Assembly (NCBI GenBank): GCA_017307785.1
Contig: JAFKGI010000022.1
Coordinates: 1 to 64,000, forward strand
DNA: 64,000 bases
Reading direction: 5' to 3'
Source: Vulcanimicrobiota bacterium
GTDB lineage: Bacteria > Vulcanimicrobiota > Xenobia > Xenobiales > JADMJV01
Every line of letters starts with the position of its first letter. The stretch's first letter is position 1. The notes below the pieces were generated by a model. The model did not search any database and had not been told where the DNA came from. It saw only the letters and a list, made by a program, of their open reading frames with translations. Of the stretch, positions 32,348 to 41,040 are shown piece by piece. The position numbers and the translations under genes were made by a program.

Positions 32348-34303
32348 TCAATCCCTGCCGAACAGTTCGCGCAGACGGGCCCGTTGATCCGGGTCTCCGA
32401 GGATCATCAGGCGGTCGCCGTGCTGCAAGATCTCTTGAGGTCCGGGATTCACCATGGTGTTCTCGTCACGCACGATGGCCAGCACCGTGCAACCAGTCAG
32501 ACCGCGCACATTGATTTCGGCGATGGACTGGCCATCCCAGGCCTCGTTCTCGAGCGCGAACATTTCCGACTGACTTTTACGCAGGGTATTGCGCAGGCGC
32601 AACAGTTGCTCGTCGGTTCCTTCCGGATAAAGGGCATCGTAGTGATGGCGCCGGATCTGGTCGATGAATTTGTTGGTTTCCAGGTCGGAGAGGCCAAGCT
32701 GGTCCAGACACTGGTGGACCATCTCGAGAGCGCCTTCCATTTCGGCCACCACCACCCGGCTGACGCCCATCTCGCAAAGCTTCTCCATATCGTCCCGACC
32801 GGCCGCGCGGGCCACGATGTTGGCATCTGACTTCAGGTCGTAGATGGCGTTGACGGCCAGTTCACCGGACAGGATGTCGGCGAAGGTAAGGATGATGTTG
32901 CGGCAGTGGTGGATGTTGGCAGCCTCCAGCACCGGCACGGCGAACGAGTCTCCGAAGAGTACCTGATGGCCGTCTTTCTCGGCGCGTCGCAGCGCCTTTT
33001 CATCGATCTCGGTGATGACGAAGGGCATCTCCATGGCCAGCAAAGTAGCCGCCACCACTTTGCCCACGCGGCCGTAACCGCACACGATGGTATGGTTGGT
33101 CAGGGTGGTGGCGACGTTTGGCTTGAGAGTATCCACGGTCTTGGGGCGCAGTTTGCGCCACAGCATGTAGATGGGCTGGGTCCAGGGAGCCACCAACGGA
33201 GTCAGCGTCATACTCACGGCCGCGATGGTGATCAAGACTTTGTAGACCGATTCGGGAATGCTGTGGGCCACCATGCCCAGGCGGGCGATGACGAAGGCCA
33301 GTTCGCCCATCTGTCCCAGGTAGAGGGCGCAGGCCCAGGGGACCACGTTGGCATAGCCAAAGGCGCGCACGATGGCGGCTAAAATCATGCCTTTTCCGAA
33401 CCAGGCGGCGGCGATCAGGGGAATCAAGAAGGCCGCGTTGGCCACGACCCAGCGCGGATCGATGAGCATACCCACGGAAGCGAAAAAGATCAGGGTGAAG
33501 AGGTCGCGCAGCGGACCCACATCCGAAAGAGCCTGGTGGGCATAATCGGACTCGGCCAGCACCAGGCCGGCCAGAAAGGCTCCGAAGGCTAGCGACAGAC
33601 CCAACAGACTGGCCGAGTAGCCGATTCCTAGACCAAACGCCAGCACGCTGAGGGCAAACAGCTCTCGATTTTTCTGGCGGGCCAGCAGGCGCATGGCCGG
33701 GGGCAACATGACTTTGCCGAACCAGAGCCAGAAGGCCACAAAGAGTACGCCGATGATCAGGGTTTTGCCCAGCGCTCCGTAAGAACTGTCGGCTTTTCCC
33801 AGCTGCGGCAAGATGAGCAGCAGCGGCACGGAACAGAGATCCTGGACGACCAGAATACCGATCATGACGCCTGCCGAGAGAGTATTCTGCACTCCGTTTT
33901 GGTTCAAGCAGCGCAGCACCACGGCTGTCGAAGACAGCGAGAGCAGCGCCCCCAGCCAGACCCCTTGCAGCATCGGCCAACCACAAGCCTTGGAAATCAG
34001 AGTTCCCCAACCAATGGTCAGCAGAACTTGCAGCGGAGTGCCCAGCAAGGCCACTTTTCCCACCTGCGAAAGTTTTGGGAGTGGAAACTCCAGACCGACC
34101 GTGAAAAGCAGCAGGGCTACTCCTACGTCCGCCAACATTTCGACTTCCTCGTGGGCAGCCACATGGGGCCCCCAGGTATGCGGACTCAGGGCCACGCCCG
34201 CCGCAATGTATCCAAGCACCATCGGCAACCGCACGAAGTGGCACAACAAGCCGGCCAGCCAGGCCGCCAGCACGATCAAACAAAGGTCTCCAGCCAATCC
34301 CAT
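32348..34303 (-). CDS. Kef-type cation/proton antiporter with TrkA domains
   Basis: A 651-residue protein. About 12 membrane helices in residues 1-390 form a Na+/H+ exchanger (CPA2) domain (ADVGVALLLFTVGLEF, LVLAESDYAHQALSDVGPLRD). A TrkA_N/RCK domain follows (HTIVCGYGRVGKVVAATLLA) with the GxGxxG fold, then a C-terminal TrkA_C domain (LAIVRDENTMVNPGPQEIL). This layout is that of KefB/KefC/YbaL, potassium or sodium efflux systems at the inner membrane. I chose ATG 34303 because the hydrophobic domain starts there. The 5' region holds a candidate structured leader. Confidence 0.9.
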   Translation of the reverse strand: MGLAGDLCLIVLAAWLAGLLCHFVRLPMVLGYIAAGVALSPHTWGPHVAAHEEVEMLADVGVALLLFTVGLEFPLPKLSQVGKVALLGTPLQVLLTIGWGTLISKACGWPMLQGVWLGALLSLSSTAVVLRCLNQNGVQNTLSAGVMIGILVVQDLCSVPLLLILPQLGKADSSYGALGKTLIIGVLFVAFWLWFGKVMLPPAMRLLARQKNRELFALSVLAFGLGIGYSASLLGLSLAFGAFLAGLVLAESDYAHQALSDVGPLRDLFTLIFFASVGMLIDPRWVVANAAFLIPLIAAAWFGKGMILAAIVRAFGYANVVPWACALYLGQMGELAFVIARLGMVAHSIPESVYKVLITIAAVSMTLTPLVAPWTQPIYMLWRKLRPKTVDTLKPNVATTLTNHTIVCGYGRVGKVVAATLLAMEMPFVITEIDEKALRRAEKDGHQVLFGDSFAVPVLEAANIHHCRNIILTFADILSGELAVNAIYDLKSDANIVARAAGRDDMEKLCEMGVSRVVVAEMEGALEMVHQCLDQLGLSDLETNKFIDQIRRHHYDALYPEGTDEQLLRLRNTLRKSQSEMFALENEAWDGQSIAEINVRGLTGCTVLAIVRDENTMVNPGPQEILQHGDRLMILGDPDQRARLRELFGRD

Positions 34304-34404
34304 CTGTTTGCCTTGTGTTACCGGGCCGCGTTTTCCTGGTTGCGCAAAATGTTCACAAACTGCTTGCCTGGGGGCCGCCCCCTGTTGACGACCCGGTAAC
34401 AATC
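34304..34404 (-). ncRNA. Candidate structured leader RNA of the antiporter gene
   Basis: On the minus strand GTTACCGGG (34400-34392) pairs perfectly with CCCGGTAAC (34325-34317), enclosing about 66 bases and ending four bases before the AAGG ribosome site. Inside are a GGGGG/CCCCC hairpin (34370-34382) and TTGCGCAA. A stem closing next to the ribosome site is the layout of riboswitches that control translation. I cannot match a known class. Confidence 0.4.
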
Positions 34405-34408
34405 GTCG

Positions 34409-34421
34409 GGATAAATTATCC
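34409..34421. promoter_or_regulatory. GGATAA-A-TTATCC palindrome in divergent promoter region
   Basis: A perfect 6-1-6 inverted repeat. It contains GATAAT on the minus strand, a good -10 for the antiporter, and could be an operator for the divergent pair. Confidence 0.4.
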
Positions 34422-34454
34422 GGCGCGAGATCGGAAGAGGATATCCTCAGAAAC

Positions 34455-35369
34455 ATGATTCGATTTCCTTCCATCAGCCTCACCGCACCCCAGTTGCACG
34501 GACGCGAAGAGCAGCGTGACAAGGGCAAGACGCGTCCGGCCGACCGCCTCTCTTTGGGAGCCGAGGTGCGTGAAAGCGCTCACACCGACAACAGCGGCTT
34601 TTTGAAGGCACTGAAGAAGAGCTTTCGGTTGGAAAAGAAGAAAAAGCGGAGAGAATTGACGGACCCGCCCGGTCTCAAAGGGTTGCTGGAAACGCGCAAG
34701 GATATCAAACGCTCTGACCTGCTCGGGCGCGACTCGCAACCGTTGACCTGCTGGACCCAGGACCACTTTCGTCTGTTGGCTGAGAACCCGTTGCTTCGGC
34801 CGGCCGACCTCAAGGACGTCGACACTCACCAGCTCAAGGTGATCCGCGCACGTCCCGAGCTTCACCCCCAAGAACTGCCCAACATGGACCGTCAGATTTC
34901 CGATGTGCTTGGTCCGCTACTGGGTCAGCGTGGCGCCAGCCACTACATGCCGCTGGTCCGAGACAACTGCTTTGAGCTGCTCACCAAGCGCGGCGATCTG
35001 CGTCCCGAGATGATCGTCGACCTGATGCGAAAGATGGCTCTGGCCACCGCCGGTCCCTCCCAGGGCGAAGGTCCCGACATGTTTCTCAAGGCCACCGAAA
35101 CCATGGTGCGGCGTCCCGATCTAGGTCCTGAGCAGCTGGCCAAGGTCGCCCAGGAAATGCGCGAGCGAGTCTTTTACGATGGCCCCGCCGGACAGACGCA
35201 AGACGCCTTCGGGCGCAGCATGGATTTGCTACAGACCAGGAACGGCCTGGACGCCGAGCGGATCTCCGAGCAAATGCACGATATGGGTGATGAGAGGGCC
35301 CGCCAGGCCGGTCCACAACGTCGTGCCCGCGTGTTGCACAAGCGTCTGCGCCGCCTGAGCGCCGCCTGA
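34455..35369 (+). CDS. Unknown protein with five short helical repeats
   Basis: A 304-residue cytoplasmic-looking protein, basic at the N-terminus (ALKKSFRLEKKKKRRE) and C-terminus. From residue about 100 a degenerate unit of 30-50 residues repeats, with core R-x-x-L-x-P-E/A-x-L/I-x-x-V/M: NPLLRPADLKDV, RPELHPQELPNM, RGDLRPEMIVDL, RPDLGPEQLAKV and NGLDAERISEQM. Each is predicted helix-turn-helix, as in solenoids. I do not recognise the family. It is divergent from the antiporter and ends just before a convergent gene. Confidence 0.65.
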   Translation: MIRFPSISLTAPQLHGREEQRDKGKTRPADRLSLGAEVRESAHTDNSGFLKALKKSFRLEKKKKRRELTDPPGLKGLLETRKDIKRSDLLGRDSQPLTCWTQDHFRLLAENPLLRPADLKDVDTHQLKVIRARPELHPQELPNMDRQISDVLGPLLGQRGASHYMPLVRDNCFELLTKRGDLRPEMIVDLMRKMALATAGPSQGEGPDMFLKATETMVRRPDLGPEQLAKVAQEMRERVFYDGPAGQTQDAFGRSMDLLQTRNGLDAERISEQMHDMGDERARQAGPQRRARVLHKRLRRLSAA

Positions 35370-35377
35370 ACCGGGGC

Positions 35378-36436
35378 CTATCGGGCCTGGCGTAGCATCC
35401 GTTCCAGGATGGTAACGATGGCCTGTCCGGTCATCTCCACCGGTTCAATCTCGTAGCCGGTCAGCAAGCGGATCTGGTGCAGGGCCAGGGGATCCTTGAC
35501 GTTGCTCATGCCTACCCGCAAGAGAAGCTTCTGGGGCAGCACCTCGAACTGAGTGAGAACCGGAAGCAAGCGGTCCAGTCGGAAAAAGGTCGGTAAGATG
35601 GCCATCTGACGCCACAGGTCTTCTTCCGCGCCACCGACCTTCTCGCGCAGGGCGGCCGCGATTTCTTCCTCCTCGGCCTGGAAAGGCTGCACCGACAGAC
35701 CGGTGATTTCACTGACTTCCTGGCGCGTCCGCCAGTCCGATGGGTCCGCCATGGCCAGTAGAATCGACATTTCAAAAGGCTCGATGTTCTGGGACCGCAA
35801 GAGTGGCAACAGATGGCGGTAGTCCTCGTCACTCAACAGGTCCTCCCACCGGGGCGCCTGTTCAAAGCGGCATGAACTGGGAAACTCCTCGGGTAGAACC
35901 AATGCCGGACGAACGTCCCAGCCAGTAATTTCGCAGATCTCGTCCAGCACCGCCTCGTTTTCCCAATTGTCCATCGTGACTTGCAGCGACAATCCGGCGG
36001 GATAGCAGCGAAAGCGTTGGGCCACGGGCGTCATGTTCAACTTGACCTGCTGGAGGCTGTGGCGCATCAAGTTCAGACGTCGCTCCTGAGGGAGTCCCTC
36101 CCACAAGGTGGTGCTGTCCGGAACCCAGAGCGAACCTGGTTCGGCCGAGACCTGGGCCACCAATCGGTTGAGCATGGGGCGCACCAGTTCCGACACGATA
36201 TCGAGGCGCCCCATCTCGGTAGGCACGATTTCAAGTCCACTGATAAAGCTTAGCTTTTGGATCAGCGCGCTATCCTTCGGGTCATCCATAGCACAGCACA
36301 GACAAAGCTGCAGGGGAGTCGCGTTATACTGATGTAACAACGGGTGAAGCGCCAGGATTAAAGAATCTGGAACGCGCCCAAACTTCCTACGTTCTTTCGG
36401 CTCCGACGGGCCGACAGAATCCTCTCGGCTACTCAT
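35378..36436 (-). CDS. Protein of four tandem GspE/PilB N-domain (MshEN-like) repeats
   Basis: A 352-residue protein with no signal, membrane segment or ATPase domain. It consists of repeats that resemble the N-terminal domain of type II secretion and type IV pilus ATPases: LCCAMDDPKDSALIQKLSFI, LQVTMDNWENEAVLDEICEI, LLAMADPSDWRTRQEVSEI and LRVGMSNVKDPLALHQIRLL, each followed by a (S/T)G-x-x-(I/V)-x-P element. In PilB/MshE this domain contacts the membrane platform and can bind cyclic di-GMP. The RLG-type binding motif is not seen. An adaptor or regulator of a pilus-like machine is a reasonable guess. Confidence 0.6.
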   Translation of the reverse strand: MSSREDSVGPSEPKERRKFGRVPDSLILALHPLLHQYNATPLQLCLCCAMDDPKDSALIQKLSFISGLEIVPTEMGRLDIVSELVRPMLNRLVAQVSAEPGSLWVPDSTTLWEGLPQERRLNLMRHSLQQVKLNMTPVAQRFRCYPAGLSLQVTMDNWENEAVLDEICEITGWDVRPALVLPEEFPSSCRFEQAPRWEDLLSDEDYRHLLPLLRSQNIEPFEMSILLAMADPSDWRTRQEVSEITGLSVQPFQAEEEEIAAALREKVGGAEEDLWRQMAILPTFFRLDRLLPVLTQFEVLPQKLLLRVGMSNVKDPLALHQIRLLTGYEIEPVEMTGQAIVTILERMLRQAR

Positions 36437-36497
36437 AAAAGAGTATTTGGCCGACTTCTCCCAGAGCCCCTCCCCGCGATCAGAAATTTGAAAGCAG

Positions 36498-37745
36498 CTA
36501 CTTCTCCAAGTAGCTCTGGGTGTAGCTGGGGTCGATCTTTTTCAATTTTTCGGCCCAGGGTCCGGACGGTTCCCACAGGGCGGCCCGCTGGTACAGTGAC
36601 GGTTCCTGAATCCCGGAGCCGAGCGCCGTTTTCAAGGCCGTGAGCGCCTCCGCAGGGCGTTTGAGGGCATCTAAGGCAATCGCCTTGAGCTCGTAGAGTC
36701 GCCAGTCCTGACGCTGCTTCTCTTCCTGTTCCAGAAGCTTCAGGGCCTCCTCGGGGTGTCCAAGGTCGAGCTCTACTCGAGCCAGGTCTCGAGCGTGGCC
36801 GTAACGGCCTTTTTGCACCTCAGGGCGCAACAGTGTCTGGGCCTGCTGCAACATCGATTTCGCCTCTTCCGTCTTGCCTTGAGCTTGCTTGATCTGGGCG
36901 ACCTCGCGAAGAAGCAGCGGATGCTGGGTTTTGGCGAAAGCCGCCATGTAGAGCTTTTCAGCCTCCTGGGGTTGGCCTTGGCGAATCTTGAGTCGAGCCA
37001 GGTCCTCGAAGGTCTGGGCGTTGTCGGGGGTGGCCTCTAGCGAGGCGCGAAAGAACTGCTCCGCTTCTTCCAGCCGCCCGTGTCGGACATCGATTTCGCC
37101 AATCAAAGATCGCAACCGGGCCGAGATTTTGTTCTCCATCGGTTGCTCCTGCCCGATAGCGACTTCGAGAATCTTACGGGCTTTTTCGTCGTCGCCGGCC
37201 GCGATGTAGGCTCGTGAGACCTGCAGGGCCGAGCCCACTGTGGGCAGCTGGCGGAACAAATCCCTGCTCATTTCCAAGGCCTCGGGCGTTCTGCCGACTT
37301 CCATCAAGCTGTTAGCCAGCAGTGCCCGGGTCCCCAGGTCGCCCGGGTCTTTCTTTTCCATCGCCTGCAGAATCTTGATGGCTCCCTGAAAGTCGTGGGT
37401 GGCTTCACACAGGCTGGCTTTGATCAGCAAGCCGGCCTTGTTCTCCGGCTGCTTCTTGAGAGCCGAGTTGGCCAGCTTTTCGGCCTCGTCGAAATAGCTG
37501 ACGTCGCTACTCATCTGGGCTTTGGCCAGGTAGGCCTGGGCCAGCTCGATTTGAAAGGCGGGATGTTGGCGAGCATCCTTGAGCCGCTTCTGATGGAATT
37601 TGATGGCGTTGTCCACGTTTTCGGGGGCAATGTCCTTGTACTTATACGCGTATTGGAAAGGCGTAGGGGAAGGCGTGGAAGGGGCCACCGGGGCTTTTTG
37701 ACAGCCGAGCAGCGCCAGGGCGAGCACCAGGGGATGGATTTTCAT
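36498..37745 (-). CDS. TPR-repeat lipoprotein
   Basis: A 415-residue protein with a lipoprotein signal (MKIHPLVLALALLGC, Cys15 lipidated) and a Pro/Ser/Thr-rich linker. From residue 45 to the end it is an array of about nine tetratricopeptide repeats, e.g. AYLAKAQMSSDVSYFDEAEK, AIKILQAMEKKDPGDLGTRA, AEQFFRASLEATPDNAQTFE and ALKLLEQEEKQRQDW. A membrane-anchored scaffold in the periplasm is likely; its partner is unknown. The gene is divergent from the HupE-like gene with only 48 bases between. Confidence 0.85.
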   Translation of the reverse strand: MKIHPLVLALALLGCQKAPVAPSTPSPTPFQYAYKYKDIAPENVDNAIKFHQKRLKDARQHPAFQIELAQAYLAKAQMSSDVSYFDEAEKLANSALKKQPENKAGLLIKASLCEATHDFQGAIKILQAMEKKDPGDLGTRALLANSLMEVGRTPEALEMSRDLFRQLPTVGSALQVSRAYIAAGDDEKARKILEVAIGQEQPMENKISARLRSLIGEIDVRHGRLEEAEQFFRASLEATPDNAQTFEDLARLKIRQGQPQEAEKLYMAAFAKTQHPLLLREVAQIKQAQGKTEEAKSMLQQAQTLLRPEVQKGRYGHARDLARVELDLGHPEEALKLLEQEEKQRQDWRLYELKAIALDALKRPAEALTALKTALGSGIQEPSLYQRAALWEPSGPWAEKLKKIDPSYTQSYLEK

Positions 37746-37793
37746 GGCAGGCTGTTCGGAAGGAGCTGGAAAGCAACCTGCGCATACCCTCGG

Positions 37794-38843
37794 ATGCGCC
37801 TACTCCTTCTGCTTTTTTGCTTGACTTGCTCCGCCTGGGCTCACGGCATCGATGACGCTCTGCTGGTCCTCAAGCAGCAAGAACAGCAGTGGACCGGCAC
37901 CTGGCGCACCCCCATCAAACTTTGGGAGGGGTGTGACCAGAACAAAGATGGACAACTGAGCCGTCAGGAGATTTTGGACCATTGGGAGCGAGTCACCCGG
38001 CGGGGACTGCTGCTGCAAGGGCTACCTCCGGTCCTCGGGCAAGGAGAAATTCTGCAGGGCCCGGGCCAGCTCACGCTGCCGGTGGACTTTCGAGTTCCCC
38101 CTCAGACGAAGGTCGAGTTGGAATACCATCTCTACTTACCGCAGGTCGCCAATCAGCAGTGCCTGGCGGTCTTCACCAGCAACCTCGGGTCTTCCAGCAC
38201 TTTACTGCTCACCGAGAAGTCGCCGCGTCAGAGTTTGGATTTGACTCCGGCCAGCCTTCCGGCGGCCGCCGGCCACGAGGAGGAAAGGCCCAGCACCCTG
38301 GCCGGTTTCTTTCATCTTGGCGTCAAGCATATCCTCACCGGTTGGGACCATTTGCTGTTTCTTTTTACGCTGGTCATCGTGGGGGGCAGTCTCTGGCGTT
38401 GGGTCAAGGTCATCACCGCTTTTTCCGTCTCCCATTCGATCAGTCTGGCTCTGGCCGTCTTTGGCATCGTGCATCTCTCCCCCGAGATCATTGAGCCTAT
38501 CATTGCGATTTCCATCACGGTTTCGGCGGTCTTTTCCTTCCGAGGAGTGCCGACCCAGACGCTGCACGGTGGCTGGATCGTGGCCTTCGCTTTCGGTTTG
38601 ATTCACGGTTTGGGCTTTGCCGGCGTGCTGGCCGAAATGCAGCTCTCCGGTCGGCAGGCGCTGGTACCATTGGTGGGCTTCAATCTAGGAGTGGAAGCCG
38701 GCCAATTGCTGGTTGCGGCCCTACTGCTTCCCGTCATCCGAATGCTTTGCTGGAACGAGAAGGGTACAGCCATCCGCCAGCTCCTGACGGCGCTGGCGGG
38801 TTTGATGGGACTCTACTGGTTCGCCTTCGGCACTCCGGCGTAG
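37794..38843 (+). CDS. HupE/UreJ-type membrane protein with EF-hand
   Basis: A 349-residue protein with a signal peptide (MRLLLLLFCLTCSAWA). Residues about 44-55 are a canonical EF-hand loop (DQNKDGQLSRQE) with ligands at positions 1, 3, 5, 9 and 12, so calcium binding is likely. A beta-rich extracytoplasmic part follows. From about residue 170 six to seven helices match HupE/UreJ_2 (FFHLGVKHILTGWDHLLFLF, SVSHSISLALAVFG, FGLIHGLGFAG), a family linked to metal or hydrogenase/urease accessory functions. No hydrogenase or urease genes are near. Confidence 0.8.
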   Translation: MRLLLLLFCLTCSAWAHGIDDALLVLKQQEQQWTGTWRTPIKLWEGCDQNKDGQLSRQEILDHWERVTRRGLLLQGLPPVLGQGEILQGPGQLTLPVDFRVPPQTKVELEYHLYLPQVANQQCLAVFTSNLGSSSTLLLTEKSPRQSLDLTPASLPAAAGHEEERPSTLAGFFHLGVKHILTGWDHLLFLFTLVIVGGSLWRWVKVITAFSVSHSISLALAVFGIVHLSPEIIEPIIAISITVSAVFSFRGVPTQTLHGGWIVAFAFGLIHGLGFAGVLAEMQLSGRQALVPLVGFNLGVEAGQLLVAALLLPVIRMLCWNEKGTAIRQLLTALAGLMGLYWFAFGTPA

Positions 38844-38854
38844 TCTCAACCGGC

Positions 38855-38948
38855 TTGTTCGCAAGAGCGAAGCGGGCGAACAAACGTTGGGGACCAACGG
38901 AGTCGCGTGCCCTAACGTTTGATTATCATCGATGGCGTGGCACGCGAC
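38855..38948. repeat. Three stem-loops between convergent genes
   Basis: TTGTTCGC/GCGAACAA (38855-38862 and 38876-38883), CGTTGG/CCAACG with a three-base loop (38885-38899), and a perfect 10-base pair GTCGCGTGCC/GGCACGCGAC (38902-38911 and 38939-38948). They may be a terminator cluster or a REP/MITE-like mobile remnant. Confidence 0.45.
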
Positions 38949-38962
38949 GGAGGCTAGGATTG

Positions 38963-40834
38963 TCAGTGATTGTAGGTCGGTAGCTGGTCGCTCTTGCGGG
39001 CGCTGGTCGTCTTCTTCGGCGGCACGTAGTTGTTGACGACGCGCGGTCGAGGAGCTGGACCGGAGGGCACGGCCGGCGGGGGGGCTCCCGGGGCTGGTGC
39101 TCGGTAGCCACCGCTGCCATGGCCGGTGGGGTAAAGCCCTCCGTCGCCGAGACTGGGTTGTTCCACGCTTGGCGGCGGGTCGGCCGGGCCGGGGGCCGGT
39201 GCGGAGACCACCGGAGCTCCGCTTCGGCGAGCCGCGCCCGCCAGGCGGTCGTAGCCGGAGCCGGGACTGAGAGAGTGTGCTTTGCGATAGCTGCTTTCGG
39301 CCGCCGACTTGTCACCCAGGCCCTCGTAGATTCGACCTTCGTAGGCGAAAGCCGAGGCCTGCTGCTTGGAGCTACCCTTGATTCGGGAGTACATCTGAGC
39401 GGCCTGATTGCACAGCCCGATGGCCTGATTGGTCTCTCCGGCGGAATTGGCCCGCTTGGCCTGGTCAAAGAGGGCGAGCGCCCAGCGACTGGTCGCTTTG
39501 TTGTAGAAAGCACTGATCTGCTTGGTTTTGGGATAGCCCTTCAAACCGACCAGCAGGTCGCGGGCCAGTTCGGCCGACTGCTGAGCCTCCTCGTAGCGTT
39601 TGGCCGCAAAAGAAGCCTGAGCTTTTTTCCAGTAGTCCTCACCGAGCTTGGCCGAGGTCTCGCTACTGGCCACGGGGGGGGCAGCCGGTTTCTGCTTCAA
39701 TTGATTGTTCTGCCAGTAGAGGTAGGCGGAAAAGACGGTCAGACTGAGCACGAGGCAGCCCAGAATGACATAAATCATTTTGTTGCTGGAGGTTCCGCCG
39801 CCGTGCTCTTCGTCTTCCCAGGGGGTGCCGAGGTCGACCGCAACCGTGTGGTCAGGTAGTTCCAGCTTCATTTCCGAGGCCGGTGGAGGGCCCAGGGAAC
39901 TGGGCGCGGCGGGAGCGTCGCCACCCCCCAGCCAGCTCTCGCCGCTGCGGGCCGCGGGGGCCGCGTAGGGAGAAGGCGCGGCTGCCTGGCCGCCACCGCC
40001 ATCGCCCAACCAGCCGCCGCCACCCCCGCCGGGTGCGGGTCCTGGAGGGCTGGCAGCGGGTGGAGAGCCCCAGCTGCCGGAGGCGGACGGAGGGCCGCCG
40101 AGTCCGGGTGGTCCTGCTGCAGCGGAACCACCGCCGAAGTTGCCACCGCCCAGACCTGGAGAAGCAGGAGGAGCGGCAGGAGCGCCCCAGCCACCACCGC
40201 CGCCGCCCAGAGGCGCGCTGTTGGGCGCCGCCGGAGCTCCCCAGCCGGAAGCCGCGGGGCCACCGCTCAGACCGCCCGGGGCCGGGGCCTGACCCAGGTT
40301 GCTTCCCCAGCCAGTTTGAGGCGCCGCTGGTGCTTGCAGCCGACCGGTCGCCAGGCCGTCTCCGCCCCATTGGCTGGCGGCCGGCGGCGGAACGGGTGTG
40401 GGAGCGGCAAAACTTCCCGACGACTCCCAGCCGGAGCCGAGTCCGCCGCGGCCCCCAAAACCGGTGTCTTCGGCCGGAGCCATGCGCGGAGCGCTGGCGG
40501 GAGGGCCACCCAGGGTGGGGGCGGGGGCTTGAGGTGCGCCCCAATCTCCGCCTGCTCTGGCTGCCGGAGCCTGGACCGCGGGAGCCTGGACGGGTGCGGG
40601 GGCGGCTGCGGGTTTGGCGCTGGGTCGGCTGGGCAGGGTCACTCCGGCGCTGCCGCCGATCCTCTGGGTGGCGGGCTCACTGGGAGTGCCCGCCGCCAGG
40701 CCGCCGGGCGCGGCCACGCCGGCACCCGGCCGAGAAGGAGCGCCGTTGGACTTCGCCGTGCGCAACCAACCGTTGCAGTCCGGGCAGCGGCTGTGCACCG
40801 GGCTAAAGTCTTTATTGCAGGCGGGACAATGCAT
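38963..40834 (-). CDS. Zinc-ribbon membrane protein with disordered linker and TPR-like C-terminus
   Basis: A 623-residue protein starting at ATG 40834 with GGAGGAG upstream. Residues 3-21 are a zinc ribbon (CPAC...CPDC). Residues about 25-345 are Pro/Ala/Gly-rich with WGAP/GWG-type repeats and likely disordered. One membrane helix (MIYVILGCLVLSLTVFSAYL) is near residue 355. The periplasmic part (YWKKAQASFAAKRYEEAQQS, CNQAAQMYSRIKGSSKQQAS) is TPR-like and ends with a Pro-rich tail. Cytoplasmic zinc ribbon, linker, helix and outside repeats suggest a sensor or scaffold; no function is known. Confidence 0.7.
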   Translation of the reverse strand: MHCPACNKDFSPVHSRCPDCNGWLRTAKSNGAPSRPGAGVAAPGGLAAGTPSEPATQRIGGSAGVTLPSRPSAKPAAAPAPVQAPAVQAPAARAGGDWGAPQAPAPTLGGPPASAPRMAPAEDTGFGGRGGLGSGWESSGSFAAPTPVPPPAASQWGGDGLATGRLQAPAAPQTGWGSNLGQAPAPGGLSGGPAASGWGAPAAPNSAPLGGGGGGWGAPAAPPASPGLGGGNFGGGSAAAGPPGLGGPPSASGSWGSPPAASPPGPAPGGGGGGWLGDGGGGQAAAPSPYAAPAARSGESWLGGGDAPAAPSSLGPPPASEMKLELPDHTVAVDLGTPWEDEEHGGGTSSNKMIYVILGCLVLSLTVFSAYLYWQNNQLKQKPAAPPVASSETSAKLGEDYWKKAQASFAAKRYEEAQQSAELARDLLVGLKGYPKTKQISAFYNKATSRWALALFDQAKRANSAGETNQAIGLCNQAAQMYSRIKGSSKQQASAFAYEGRIYEGLGDKSAAESSYRKAHSLSPGSGYDRLAGAARRSGAPVVSAPAPGPADPPPSVEQPSLGDGGLYPTGHGSGGYRAPAPGAPPPAVPSGPAPRPRVVNNYVPPKKTTSARKSDQLPTYNH

Positions 40835-41040
40835 GAACCGGCTCTCCTCCAGAGTAAGCTGACGTTCTACGTCGCTTTCCAGTTTCTTATCTTTCGCCTT
40901 CTGTTTCAGAATTCTTTTCGCAGAACTGGCCTGTTTTGTGGGTCTGAGGATGGTCACGGTAGCCCTGTCCCGATTCCTAAGTACATCGATTCGAAGGCAT
41001 TCGGGCTGAGCGGCGAAGGCCTCGGTTGGGGGAAGTAAAG

